DNA from: an uncultured Oscillospiraceae bacterium
GTDB taxonomy: Bacteria; Bacillota; Clostridia; Oscillospirales; Oscillospiraceae
DNA: 61,415 nucleotides
NCBI GenBank assembly: GCA_905234855.1
Contig: CAJOIU010000017.1
Location: 1-61,415 of the forward strand
Direction: 5' to 3'
Shown: in pieces, positions 7,682-16,564 of the stretch
How the letters are laid out: each line of letters starts with the position of its first letter
Numbering within the stretch: the first letter of the stretch is position 1
The notes under the pieces: generated by a model
What the model saw: the letters and a program-made list of their open reading frames with translations, nothing else
Told to the model about the DNA's origin: nothing
Database searches by the model: none
Made by a program: the position numbers and the translations under genes

Positions 7682-8995
7682 ATGGAAAAATACCTTATAA
7701 ACGGAGGAAAACCGCTGCAGGGCGAGGTGGAGATCTCCGGCGCAAAGAACGCCGCCGTGGCGATCATTCCCGCGGCCATCATGGTGAAGGGCGTCTGCCG
7801 GCTGGAGAACCTGCCGCAGATCAGCGATACCGATACGCTCCTGCGCGTGCTGACCTATATGGGCGCCGTGGTGCGCACGATCAACCGATCCACCGTGGAG
7901 ATCGACTGCACCAACGTGCAGATCGACCGCCTTCCGGCGGACATGTGGGCGCTGACCCGCCGCATCCGGGCGAGCTATTATCTCATCGGCGCGATGCTTG
8001 GCCGCTTCGGCGCGGCGCGCAGCACCATGCCCGGCGGCTGCAACTTCGGTGTGCGTCCCATCGACCAGCATATCAAGGGACTGACCGCCTTGGGTGCGGA
8101 CGTGAACGTATCCGGCGGCTTTATCCGCGCCGCCGCGAAAAGCGGCCGTCTGCACGGCGCCCGGATCTATCTCGATAAGGTCTCCGTGGGCGCTACCGTC
8201 AATATCATGATCGCCGCGGCGACGGCGGAGGGGCGCACCGTCATCGAAAACGTCGCCCGCGAGCCCCATATCGTCGATCTGGCGAACTTCTTGAACTCCA
8301 TGGGCGCCGATGTGCGCGGAGCCGGTACGGACGTTATCAAGATCCGCGGCGTCAAGGAGCTGCACGGCGGCACCTACGCTCTCATCCCCGATCAGATCGA
8401 GGCGGGGACTTATATGGCCGCGGTGGCGGCGGCGGGGGGCGAGATCCGCGTTTCCAACGTGATCCCCAAGCACCTCGACTGCATCTCCTCCAAGCTGCGG
8501 GAGATGAACGTGCAGATCGAGGACGGGGACGATTACGTCATCGTGAAGCGCGAGGGGCCTCTGCGCCATACCAACATCAAAACCATGCCGTATCCCGGCT
8601 TCCCGACGGATATGCAGCCCCAGATCAGCGCGGTGCTGTGCTGCGCGGACGGGGTGAGCATCGTCACCGAGGGCGTCTGGGACAACCGCTATAAATACGT
8701 CGATGAGCTGCGCAAGATGGGCGCGCAGGTGCAGGTGCAGGATCGCGTTGCGCTGATCCAAGGCGTGCCGCATCTCACGGGCGCCACCGTGAAGGCCTGC
8801 GATCTGCGGGCAGGCGCGGCCATCGTGATCGCCGGTCTTGCCGCCGAGGGCGCCACTTATGTCGAGGATATCCGCTTCATCGAGCGGGGCTATCAGAACA
8901 TCGTCGGCAAGCTGCAGGCGCTGGGGGCGGACATCCAATGCGTGGACGTGCCGGATGAGCCGGAGGAGCTGCGCGACGACTGGATCGCCGGCTGA
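7682..8995 (+). CDS. murA: UDP-N-acetylglucosamine 1-carboxyvinyltransferase
   Basis: The 437-residue protein matches MurA over its full length. It opens with INGGKPLQGEVEISGAKNAA, holds the catalytic cysteine loop MPGGCNFGVRPIDQHIKGL, and ends in a typical FIERGYQNIVGKLQALGADI block. It transfers enolpyruvate from PEP to UDP-GlcNAc, the first committed step of peptidoglycan synthesis. Having Cys in the loop predicts fosfomycin sensitivity of this copy. A GGAG lies just before the start. It is followed closely by a metallo-hydrolase and rlmH, a common grouping in Firmicutes. Confidence 0.96.
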   Translation: MEKYLINGGKPLQGEVEISGAKNAAVAIIPAAIMVKGVCRLENLPQISDTDTLLRVLTYMGAVVRTINRSTVEIDCTNVQIDRLPADMWALTRRIRASYYLIGAMLGRFGAARSTMPGGCNFGVRPIDQHIKGLTALGADVNVSGGFIRAAAKSGRLHGARIYLDKVSVGATVNIMIAAATAEGRTVIENVAREPHIVDLANFLNSMGADVRGAGTDVIKIRGVKELHGGTYALIPDQIEAGTYMAAVAAAGGEIRVSNVIPKHLDCISSKLREMNVQIEDGDDYVIVKREGPLRHTNIKTMPYPGFPTDMQPQISAVLCCADGVSIVTEGVWDNRYKYVDELRKMGAQVQVQDRVALIQGVPHLTGATVKACDLRAGAAIVIAGLAAEGATYVEDIRFIERGYQNIVGKLQALGADIQCVDVPDEPEELRDDWIAG

Positions 8996-8998
8996 GGC

Positions 8999-9781
8999 GT
9001 GAAGCTTACGGTTTTTGCCAGCGGCTCGGGCGGCAACTGCTGCCTTGTGCAGGGCGGCGGAAGAAGCATCCTGATCGACGCGGGCATCTCCGCCAGCCGC
9101 ATCCGGGAGGGACTGACCCGGGCGGAGGTAGCCCCGGCGTCGCTGGACGGCATCTTCATCACCCACGAGCATTCCGATCATATCAGGGGTCTGTCCGTTT
9201 TTCTGAAAAAAGCGCCGGTGCCGGTCTATGCGCCCGAAACGGTCGCGGCCGCCTTATGCCGGGTATCGCCGGGGACGGACGTATACCTGCGCCGGTTCGA
9301 GCCGGGGCGCCCTGTTCGGTTCCCGTCGCTGGAGGTGGTGGCCTTTCCTACCGTGCATGATACCCTCCAAAGCGTCGGCTACCGCGTCACGGCGGCGGAC
9401 GGCACATCCTTCGCCCTCGCCACGGACACCGGCTGCGTGACGGAAACCATGCTCTATTGGCTCACAGGCGCGGATATCGCCCTCATCGAGGCCAATCACG
9501 ACGAGACGATGCTCCGAAACGGGCCGTATCCCCCGTCGCTCCAGCGGCGCATCCTGTCCGATCACGGGCATCTCTCGAACGCCGAATGCACATGGCTCGC
9601 GTCCGTGCTGGCGCGGCGCGGCACGCGAAAGCTCGTGCTGGGGCATCTGTCCAAGGAAAACAATATCCCCGGCCTCGCGCTGCGCACGGTGCGCCGCGGA
9701 CTGGAGGGAACGGACGCGGAGCTCATGGTCGCGCCCGTGCTGGGCTTTCTGGAAGTGGAGGCTTCGCCATGCTTCGCGTGA
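8999..9781 (+). CDS. Metallo-beta-lactamase-fold hydrolase, YycJ/WalJ-like
   Basis: The 260-residue protein starts at a GTG three bases after murA and opens LTVFASGSGGNCCLVQGGG. The zinc motif THEHSDHIRG is intact, and ATDTGCVTE and GHLSKENN supply further metal-site residues. This pattern is the YycJ/WalJ subgroup, a putative exonuclease linked to cell-wall and DNA processes in Firmicutes. It overlaps rlmH by 13 bases. Enzymatic class is confident; the substrate is not. Confidence 0.88.
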   Translation: MKLTVFASGSGGNCCLVQGGGRSILIDAGISASRIREGLTRAEVAPASLDGIFITHEHSDHIRGLSVFLKKAPVPVYAPETVAAALCRVSPGTDVYLRRFEPGRPVRFPSLEVVAFPTVHDTLQSVGYRVTAADGTSFALATDTGCVTETMLYWLTGADIALIEANHDETMLRNGPYPPSLQRRILSDHGHLSNAECTWLASVLARRGTRKLVLGHLSKENNIPGLALRTVRRGLEGTDAELMVAPVLGFLEVEASPCFA

Positions 9782-10194
9782 CGGTCATCTGTCAGGGGCG
9801 GCTGAAGGAAAAGCACTATATCGCCGCGTGCGAGGAATACCTGAAGCGCCTTACCGCCTATTGCCAGCCGGAGGTCGTCGAGCTGCCGGAGCAGGGGGAT
9901 ATCGCCGCCAAGCTCCCGAAGGGCGCGTATGTGATCGCCCTGTGCATCGAGGGCGAGAAAACGGACAGTCCCGGACTTTCCCGGCGGCTGGAGCGCTGCG
10001 CCATGGAGGGGAAGAGCCGCGTGTGCTTTCTGATCGGCGGGTCGGACGGGCTGTCAGAGGAGGTCAAGCGCCTTGCGGACTGGCGGCTTTCCATGTCGGA
10101 TATGACCTTCCCGCACCATCTGGCGCGGGTGATGCTGCTCGAGCAGATCTACCGGGCATTCACCATCAGCGCCGGCGCGAAATATCACAAATGA
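9769..10194 (+). CDS. rlmH: 23S rRNA (pseudouridine1915-N3)-methyltransferase
   Basis: The 141-residue protein starts at the ATG inside the end of the preceding gene. It has the SPOUT-knot signatures of RlmH: LCIEGEKTDSPG, FLIGGSDGL and LSMSDMTFPHHLARVMLLEQ, followed by IYRAFTISAGAKYHK. RlmH methylates pseudouridine 1915 in helix 69 of 23S rRNA on the assembled 70S ribosome. Length is only slightly below the usual 155-159 residues, and the SAM-binding C-terminus is complete. Confidence 0.95.
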   Translation: MLRVTVICQGRLKEKHYIAACEEYLKRLTAYCQPEVVELPEQGDIAAKLPKGAYVIALCIEGEKTDSPGLSRRLERCAMEGKSRVCFLIGGSDGLSEEVKRLADWRLSMSDMTFPHHLARVMLLEQIYRAFTISAGAKYHK

Positions 10195-10218
10195 TTCTAT
10201 CGATTGCGAGGTGTCATC

Positions 10219-10536
10219 ATGCAGTCTTGGGGACGGCACGAATACGGCAAGGTCTTTGACGCATGGCCGAAAACCGAGGACGGGAACCCGGTCGAACCCG
10301 CCTTTCTCGTACATTGCGGGCCGCTGGACATGGAATCGGAGATGATCCGCTCCATGCTGGAGGCCTATGGGATCCCGAGCGTGCGCTGCCTGCCCGGCGA
10401 CGGCGCGTTCGGCGAGCTGATCTTAGGCATCAGCGGGAACGGCGCAAACATATTTGTACCCGCCACCATGCTGGCGGACGCACAGGAACTTCTGAAAGGA
10501 GAACCCGACGATGACGGACTACAGGAAGGAATATGA
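10219..10536 (+). CDS. DUF2007-type putative signal-transducing protein
   Basis: The 105-residue protein starts at ATG 10219 after GAGGTG; a TTG 15 bases upstream is less likely. The core (FLVHCGPLDMESEMIRSMLE, YGIPSV, then a hydrophobic strand and VPATMLADAQELL) resembles DUF2007, a PII-like ferredoxin-fold family thought to be regulatory. It overlaps the phosphomutase gene by 26 bases, indicating co-transcription. Molecular function is unknown. Confidence 0.7.
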   Translation: MQSWGRHEYGKVFDAWPKTEDGNPVEPAFLVHCGPLDMESEMIRSMLEAYGIPSVRCLPGDGAFGELILGISGNGANIFVPATMLADAQELLKGEPDDDGLQEGI

Positions 10537-12244
10537 ACGCTGGCTGGACAGCCCTGCTCTCTCCGAGGAGGAGTGGCGCGAGCTGGACGCCATCCGGGAC
10601 AACGACACCGAGATCAAGAGCCGCTTCCGGGGGCCGCTGGAATTCGGCACCGCCGGTCTGCGCGGCGTGATGGGAGCCGGTATCGCCCGCATGAACGTCC
10701 ATGTGATCCGCTGGGCGACGCAGGCCTTTGCGGAGCTCATCGTGGCCGAGGGGGATGAGGCGCGTCGCAAGGGCGTCGTCATCTGCTACGACTGCCGCAA
10801 CAACAGCCGGGAATTTGCCATGGAGGCGGCCTGCGTCTGCGCGGCCAACGGCATCCATGTGCGCCTGTTCGACGCGCTGCGGCCGACGCCGGAGCTGTCC
10901 TTTGCCGTCATCGAATACGGCGCAACCGCGGGCATCAACATCACCGCGAGCCATAACCCCCGCCAGTACAACGGCTACAAGGTCTATTGGTCTGACGGCG
11001 CCCAGCTTCCCCCGCAGCACGCGGCGGCGGTGGCGCAGGCCATGGGGGAGATCGACATCTTCTCCGGCGTTTCCACCATGCCCTTTGCCGCGGCGCTGGA
11101 AAAGGGCGCCATCGAGTATATCGGCGCGGAGACGGACGAGCTGTTTCTGAAAAACGTGATGGCGCAGGCCATCGATCCGAGCGCGGTGAAGGCCGTGGCC
11201 GACCGCTTCCCCATCGTGTATACGCCGTTCCACGGCGCGGGACACAAGCTGGTGCCGGAGGCCTTGAAGCGCCTCGGTATCACACAGATCCATCCCGTGC
11301 CGGAGCAGATGATCATCGACGGCGATTTCCCGACGGTGGAAAGCCCGAACCCCGAAAACCCCGAGGGCTTCTATCTCGCGGTGGATCTGGCGAAAAAGGT
11401 GCGGAGCGAGCTCATCATCGGCACCGACCCGGATTCCGACCGCGTCGGCGTCATGGCGCTTGGCAAGGACGGGGAGTATCATACCATCACCGGCAACCAG
11501 ATGGGCGCGCTGCTCTCGGATTACGTCATCACCGCCCGCACCCGCACCGGCACCATGCCGGATAAGCCCGTGATCCTTTCCACCATCGTTTCCACGCCCA
11601 TGACCCGCGCGATCTGCGAGGCAAACGGCGTGCATTTCGTCGAGACGTTCACCGGCTTCAAATTCATGGCCGAGTGGCTCAATCAGCACGCGGAGGCGGA
11701 GGGCTATCGCTATATCATGTCCTTTGAGGAGAGCTACGGCTACATGATGGGCGATTACGTCCGCGACAAGGACGCCGTTACTGCCAGCATGATGATCGCG
11801 GAAATGGCCTCCTACTATTTCGCGCAGGGCATGACGCTGCTGGACGCCATTGAGGCGCTGTATAAGAAATACGGCTATTTCGCCGAGAAGACCATCAACG
11901 TCTTCATGGAGGGCGTGGACGGGCCGGAGCGCATGGCCGCCCTCATGACGCGCCTGCGCACCGCGCCGCCTGCCGAGCTGGCGGGACAGCGGGTGATCCG
12001 TATGCGGGATTACCGGGACGGAACGGTATCCGTTCCCGGCCTCGGGATCGTGGACAAGACGGAGATCGCCGGGTCGAACGTGCTGTATTTCGAGCTGGAG
12101 AACGACACGAACTTCGTGATCCGTCCCTCCGGCACCGAGCCGAAGATCAAGATCTATATCCTCGCCCGGGGCGAGGACGCCGAGCAGAGCCGCCGCCGGG
12201 CAGAGGACTGCGCCCAGAGCGCGGCGGAGCTTGGGAAGGAGTAA
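10511..12244 (+). CDS. Phospho-sugar mutase (alpha-D-phosphohexomutase)
   Basis: The 577-residue protein has the four family blocks in order: the phosphoserine loop TASHNPRQYNGYKVYW, the metal loop GTDPDSDRVGV, the sugar loop EESYGYMMGD, and the phosphate-binding RPSGTEPKIK. FGTAGLRGVMGAG near residue 50 is typical of the bacterial PgcA type. It interconverts glucose-1-phosphate and glucose-6-phosphate (or the ribose/mannose equivalents), feeding nucleotide-sugar and envelope synthesis. Length is normal. The ribosome site GAAAGGAG lies within the previous gene. Confidence 0.94.
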   Translation: MTDYRKEYERWLDSPALSEEEWRELDAIRDNDTEIKSRFRGPLEFGTAGLRGVMGAGIARMNVHVIRWATQAFAELIVAEGDEARRKGVVICYDCRNNSREFAMEAACVCAANGIHVRLFDALRPTPELSFAVIEYGATAGINITASHNPRQYNGYKVYWSDGAQLPPQHAAAVAQAMGEIDIFSGVSTMPFAAALEKGAIEYIGAETDELFLKNVMAQAIDPSAVKAVADRFPIVYTPFHGAGHKLVPEALKRLGITQIHPVPEQMIIDGDFPTVESPNPENPEGFYLAVDLAKKVRSELIIGTDPDSDRVGVMALGKDGEYHTITGNQMGALLSDYVITARTRTGTMPDKPVILSTIVSTPMTRAICEANGVHFVETFTGFKFMAEWLNQHAEAEGYRYIMSFEESYGYMMGDYVRDKDAVTASMMIAEMASYYFAQGMTLLDAIEALYKKYGYFAEKTINVFMEGVDGPERMAALMTRLRTAPPAELAGQRVIRMRDYRDGTVSVPGLGIVDKTEIAGSNVLYFELENDTNFVIRPSGTEPKIKIYILARGEDAEQSRRRAEDCAQSAAELGKE

Positions 12245-12250
12245 GCACCC

Positions 12251-13177
12251 ATGAAAAAACTCATCAGCCTTCTGCTGGCCGTGTGCATGGCGCTGGCGCT
12301 GTGCGTTCCGGCGCTGGCGGCGCGGGAGGGGGAGGAACGCGTCGTGATCGGCGCGGATATCTCCGAGGATCAGATCCTGAGCGTTTATGCCCAATTCGGC
12401 CTTATGCGCGGCGCCGTGAAGGAGCTGACGGTCACGAATGCCGAGGAGCGCAATTATCTCGAGGGACTGGTATCGGAGAGCGTGATCGGCACCCGCAGCA
12501 TCTCCTGCGTTTATATCAAGCTTCTGGGGGAAAACGCCGGCCTCACCGTTACGACGAACAACATCAGCTGGTGCACGGAGGATATGTATAAGTCGGCGCT
12601 CATGACCGCAGGCATCTACGATGCGGAGGTCAAGGTCGGCGCGCCGTTTGCCGTGTCCGGCACCGCGGCGCTCACGGGCATCTACAAGGCCTATGAGGAT
12701 ATCACCGGCGTCCAGCTCGAGGAGGAGGCCAAATCCGTCGCGGCCGATGAGCTTATCATCACCGCGGAGCTGGCGGACGCCATCAGCGAGGCCATCGACA
12801 ACGGCGAGGTCACGATCGACGGCGACGCTGTGGCCGAGGAGGTCAGCAACGCCGACGCCGTGGCCATCGTGAACGATCTGAAGCTCATCCTCGACGAGAC
12901 GCAGAAAATGTCCGATGACGAGCTGCGCGCCGAGATCATCAAGATCGCGGAGCAATACGGCTACACCCTCGACGAGGAGATGATCCAGCGGCTCATAAAC
13001 CTCTGCCGCAGCATGGAGGGGCTTTCCATCGCGGAGCTGCAGGAGAAGGTGGAGCAGTTCAAATCCACTGTGGAAACCGTGACGGGCTATGCCAATCAGG
13101 CCGTCACCTTCGGACAGAAGGTCGCCGCCTTCTTCCAGCGGATCGCGGAGGCCTTCCGCAGCATCTTCGGCGGCTGA
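12251..13177 (+). CDS. Secreted DUF1002 family protein
   Basis: The 308-residue protein has a clear signal peptide (MKKLISLLLAVCMALALC, cleavage near ALAA). The mature part begins with VVIGADISEDQILSVYAQFG and contains VKELTVTNAEERNYLEGLV and SISCVYIKLL, characteristic of DUF1002 proteins of spore-forming Firmicutes. The second half is helical and acidic, ending in amphipathic helices. No enzymatic residues are recognisable. It lies seven bases after the mutase gene and ends at a strong terminator, so it is the last gene of the murA-side run. Confidence 0.85.
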   Translation: MKKLISLLLAVCMALALCVPALAAREGEERVVIGADISEDQILSVYAQFGLMRGAVKELTVTNAEERNYLEGLVSESVIGTRSISCVYIKLLGENAGLTVTTNNISWCTEDMYKSALMTAGIYDAEVKVGAPFAVSGTAALTGIYKAYEDITGVQLEEEAKSVAADELIITAELADAISEAIDNGEVTIDGDAVAEEVSNADAVAIVNDLKLILDETQKMSDDELRAEIIKIAEQYGYTLDEEMIQRLINLCRSMEGLSIAELQEKVEQFKSTVETVTGYANQAVTFGQKVAAFFQRIAEAFRSIFGG

Positions 13178-13192
13178 TCAAGCGCACAACAG

Positions 13193-13231
13193 AAAAACAC
13201 CGAATGCAGACGGTTGCATTCGGTGTTTTTT
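13193..13231. terminator. Bidirectional terminator between convergent genes
   Basis: A 14-bp stem (AAACACCGAATGCA with TGCATTCGGTGTTT) with A-run before and T-run after serves both the plus-strand DUF1002 gene and the minus-strand gene ending at 13243. Confidence 0.92.
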
Positions 13232-13242
13232 GGTGCTTTCGG

Positions 13243-13815
13243 TCAGATATCGATGTCCATCGTCATCTGCAGCTCATAATCGGGATAGGCAGCCTGCACC
13301 TGCTCCTGTATCTCACGGAACAGCGCGGCTCGGTCGTCCAGAGCGAAATCGAGGATGATATCGAAGCTGACGCGCTTATGCTCGAGATCGACGTAAAAGC
13401 CGTGCATCTGCAAAACGCCCTCATGCGCCATGACGAGGCGGGTGATCTCCGTCCGCATGGCGCGTATCCCGTCGTTTGTGGTGTTCACGGAGTAGATGCC
13501 GATGCCCGTGAGGATCACGCCGTGCTTGGCGAAGACGTTTTGGGCGATGCGCCGCTCCATGCGGTCGATCTCCTCCGCGGTCATGGTGTCCGCTACCTCC
13601 ACATGCACGGAGCCAAGGAGCCGCTCCGGCCCATAGCTGTGCAGGATGAGATCGTAGGCGCCCTGCACGGCCCCGTCCTCGCATACAGTATCCCGGATCG
13701 CGGCGGCGACCTCGCGTTCCGTCCGCTTGCCCAGCAGCTCGTCAAGGGTCTCCAGAAGCATCTCGATACCGGCCTTGATGATGACGGCGGCGATGCTTTG
13801 GGTGTTTCCCCCCAT
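13243..13815 (-). CDS. Stand-alone cytoplasmic domain of a cation diffusion facilitator transporter
   Basis: The protein (190 residues from 13815) reads like the C-terminal half of a clostridial CDF metal exporter. IAAVIIKAGIEMLLETLDEL LGKR matches the end of the last CDF helix and its linker. AAIRDTVCEDGAVQGAYDLI, SYGPERLLGSVHVEV and a second ferredoxin-like unit follow. The five to six transmembrane helices that bind and move metal are absent, because the upstream neighbour is an aldehyde dehydrogenase. Start 13815 has AAGGAAAGGAA before it; 13839 overlaps the dehydrogenase stop (ATGA) and is an alternative. It may be a remnant or a soluble metal sensor. Confidence 0.78.
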   Translation of the reverse strand: MGGNTQSIAAVIIKAGIEMLLETLDELLGKRTEREVAAAIRDTVCEDGAVQGAYDLILHSYGPERLLGSVHVEVADTMTAEEIDRMERRIAQNVFAKHGVILTGIGIYSVNTTNDGIRAMRTEITRLVMAHEGVLQMHGFYVDLEHKRVSFDIILDFALDDRAALFREIQEQVQAAYPDYELQMTMDIDI

Positions 13816-13835
13816 GATCGGTTCCTTTCCTTCGG

Positions 13836-15197
13836 TCATACGACCCGGCGCAGGAAAAACAGCTTGCCCTTGGTGAACGGGAAGTGCCGCATCCGCTGCT
13901 CCGGGAAGGTATAGCGCTCGCAGATCGAGCGATAGTGCGTGAAGGTGTCGAACGACGCCCTGCCGTGGTACTGTCCGATGCCCGAGGCGCCCACGCCGCC
14001 AAAGGCCAGCTCCGTGGCGGACAGATGCAGGATCACGTCATTCACGCAGCCGCCGCCGAAGGAGCAGTCGTTCATGATGCGCCGGACGATGCTCTTGTCC
14101 TTCGTGAAGAGATACAGCGCGAGCGGCTTATCATAGCTGCGGATAAAGTCGATGCAGCGGTTCAGATCGGTCCACGGGATCATGGGCAGGATGGGGCCGA
14201 AGATCTCCTCCCGCATGACAGGGGAGGCGGGATCGACGTCCTTGAGGACGGTGGGCTCGATGAAGCGCCGGTCGGGATATTTGCCGCCGCCGATGACGGC
14301 ATTCTGTCCCTCCAGAAGCCCGCATAAACGGTTGAAATGTTCATCGTTCACGATGACGGGCATCTGGGACATATCGCCGCCGGGGAAGAATTTCGCCAGC
14401 GCCTTGGCATATTCCTCCACAAAGGCGTCCCGGATGCTCTCATGGATGAGCAGATAATCCGGCGCGATGCAGGTCTGACCGGCGTTGATGCATTTGCCCC
14501 ACGCGATGCGGGTGGCGGCCACCTTCAGATCGGCGGTGGGATCGACGATGACGGGGTTCTTGCCGCCCAGCTCCAGCGTGACGGGGATGAAATTCTCCGC
14601 CGCGGCCTCCATGACCTGCCTTCCGCCGCCCTTGGAGCCTGTGAAGAAGATATAGTCCCACTTCTGCCGCAGCAGATCGCCGCATTCGGCGCGGGAGGCG
14701 TTTACCATGGCCACATGCTCGTCCGGGAAGACGGAGGCGAGCATCTCCGCCAGCACCGCGCCGGTATGGGGGCATTTGGCGGAGCATTTCACCACGGCGC
14801 AGTTGCCCGCGGCGATGGCGCCGATGAGGGGCATGAGGCTGAGGTTGATCGGATAGTTCCACGGCGCGACGATCAGTACGACGCCGTAGGGCTCCGGGTT
14901 CCTATAGCTTTTGTTCGGCGCAAAGCCGATATTCGGCATAACGCGGCGGTTTTTCATCCAGCGCTTCAAATGCCGCTCGAAATACTTCAGCTCCCCGAGC
15001 ACGATGCTGACCTCCATGAGATAGGCCTCGTATTCGGACTTGTTGAGGTCTTTGAGCAGCGCCTCATACAGCCGCGGCTCGAATTGCTTCAAAACGCGCC
15101 GCAGCTCCCGGAGCGCATGGAGCCTCGCCTCGTAGGAGCGGGTCGCGCCGCTCTGGAAATACGCTCGCTGGCGCTCGATCAGTTCGCTGAAATCCAT
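13836..15197 (-). CDS. Aldehyde dehydrogenase family protein
   Basis: The 453-residue protein has the main ALDH features: WNYPINLSLMPLIGAIAAGN, a Rossmann-type FFTGSKGGGRQVMEAAAENF, LELGGKNPVIVD with the general-base glutamate, and INAGQTCIAPDYLL with the catalytic cysteine. Length of about 450 and lack of an N-terminal extension place it near class 3/fatty aldehyde dehydrogenases (AlkH/CalB type). It oxidises an aldehyde with NAD(P). It follows an alcohol dehydrogenase by 12 bases, so the pair may oxidise an alcohol to an acid in two steps. The substrate cannot be told. Confidence 0.93.
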   Translation of the reverse strand: MDFSELIERQRAYFQSGATRSYEARLHALRELRRVLKQFEPRLYEALLKDLNKSEYEAYLMEVSIVLGELKYFERHLKRWMKNRRVMPNIGFAPNKSYRNPEPYGVVLIVAPWNYPINLSLMPLIGAIAAGNCAVVKCSAKCPHTGAVLAEMLASVFPDEHVAMVNASRAECGDLLRQKWDYIFFTGSKGGGRQVMEAAAENFIPVTLELGGKNPVIVDPTADLKVAATRIAWGKCINAGQTCIAPDYLLIHESIRDAFVEEYAKALAKFFPGGDMSQMPVIVNDEHFNRLCGLLEGQNAVIGGGKYPDRRFIEPTVLKDVDPASPVMREEIFGPILPMIPWTDLNRCIDFIRSYDKPLALYLFTKDKSIVRRIMNDCSFGGGCVNDVILHLSATELAFGGVGASGIGQYHGRASFDTFTHYRSICERYTFPEQRMRHFPFTKGKLFFLRRVV

Positions 15198-15209
15198 GGC
15201 TTGCCCTCC

Positions 15210-16427
15210 TTATTCGCAGTCAAGTACGATCTTGAACACACCGGGGGGATTGCGCAGCGCCAGCCGATAGGCCTCCTTATAATCGTCGAGCTTAAAGTGG
15301 TGCGTCACGAAGCCGTCCACGGAGTATTTGCCGTCCCGGATCCATTCCTGCACGAGGTCGAAGGTGTACATCCTCCGCCCCTCCCATTCCTCCATGCCGT
15401 GGGCGTCGATGCCCATGAGCGTAAGCTCCTGCCACCAGACCGGGGTCTCGTCGTATTTCACGGCGTTCATATGGTGGCCGACCTTCACGAACGTGCCCCG
15501 GGCGGCCAGCAGGCGCACGCCCACGGTGTTTGCCCAGTTGCCGCCGATGCAGTCGTAAATGCGGTCAAAGCCGCCGAAGAAATAGCGGTTATTATGGCTC
15601 ATGCCCTCGTATACCTCGCTGCCGCCGCAGGCCGCCGCCGCGGCCTCCATCACGTCGCCGGAGAGGACGTGATCCGCGCCGAGACGCATGGCAAAGTCGA
15701 GCTTGTCCTTCGTGCGGCTCAGCACCCAGATCTCGCATTCCGGCTGGATGACGCGGAGCGCCTGCACGATGCCGAGGCCGATGACGCCGCAGCCCATGAT
15801 GAGGACTTTTTCGCCCTTTTTCGGCGTCGCCATGAGGACGGTATGGACGGAAACGGCGCTGGGCTCGATCATCACCGCCTGATCTATCGTAAGAGAATCG
15901 TCGATGCGGTAGAGCTGCTGCTGGGGGGCAATGAAGCTGTCGCCCCAGCCCGCGCCCGTCCATTCGAGGTCAAAGCGCGGCTTTGCGCCGTAGTTGAGGC
16001 AGAGGTTATAGTTGCCCTCCGCGCAGTAGCGGCAGCGGGGCAGATCCTTCGTATCGCAGCCTGCCATATAGGCGCGGATGCCGACCCTGTCGCCCGCCTT
16101 GAAATCCGTGACGGCGCTGCCGACCTCCACCACCTCGCCCACATTCTCATGGCCGAGGAAGGTCTTGCTGCTGCCGGGGATCGGCTCAAGGGCGGAGTTC
16201 GTGCCGGTGGTGGACTTGAAGAAGCTCACGTCCGTACCGCAGACGCCGCAGGCGATGTTCCGCACCCGCACCCAGTTATCGGCGGGCAGGGGCGGATCGG
16301 GGATGTCCTTTTTGAATTTTACGGCGTTGATGCCGGTGAACAGCAGCCCCTGCGTGGCCTTGAAGCGCGCCGCGGCCTTCGCCGCAACGATGCGGGGGAT
16401 GTCCTTGTCGTAATAGATCGTTTTCAT
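15210..16427 (-). CDS. Zinc-dependent medium-chain alcohol dehydrogenase
   Basis: The 405-residue protein (start at 16427 after GGAGAG, not the ORF-maximal 16529) has ACGVCGTDVSFFKS and LGHENVGEVVEVGSAVTDFK for the catalytic zinc, and a CRYCAEGNYNLCLNYG cluster, close to the usual structural-zinc site. The nucleotide fold reads VLIMGCGVIGLGIVQAL. The first cysteine of the four-Cys cluster sits in AGCDTKDLPRC. It oxidises a secondary or polyol-type alcohol with NAD(P). It is the first gene of a run with the aldehyde dehydrogenase. Confidence 0.92.
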   Translation of the reverse strand: MKTIYYDKDIPRIVAAKAAARFKATQGLLFTGINAVKFKKDIPDPPLPADNWVRVRNIACGVCGTDVSFFKSTTGTNSALEPIPGSSKTFLGHENVGEVVEVGSAVTDFKAGDRVGIRAYMAGCDTKDLPRCRYCAEGNYNLCLNYGAKPRFDLEWTGAGWGDSFIAPQQQLYRIDDSLTIDQAVMIEPSAVSVHTVLMATPKKGEKVLIMGCGVIGLGIVQALRVIQPECEIWVLSRTKDKLDFAMRLGADHVLSGDVMEAAAAACGGSEVYEGMSHNNRYFFGGFDRIYDCIGGNWANTVGVRLLAARGTFVKVGHHMNAVKYDETPVWWQELTLMGIDAHGMEEWEGRRMYTFDLVQEWIRDGKYSVDGFVTHHFKLDDYKEAYRLALRNPPGVFKIVLDCE

Positions 16428-16564
16428 GCCGGAAAACTCTCCTTTCGGATACATAAGGAAATTATATCCGATTTTTCGCCGCAAGTAAATACAAAAACCC
16501 CGTTTAGAAAAACGAATCGCCGCCGACAATATCGGCAGAAGAACCGAAAAGGCGGTGATCGCGC

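Noticed and set aside
10430-12955. An 841-codon open frame on the minus strand opposite the phosphohexomutase and DUF1002 genes
   Set aside because: It is an antisense shadow of GC-rich coding DNA. Composition is rich in His, Arg and Asp without family motifs, while the plus strand has clear families.
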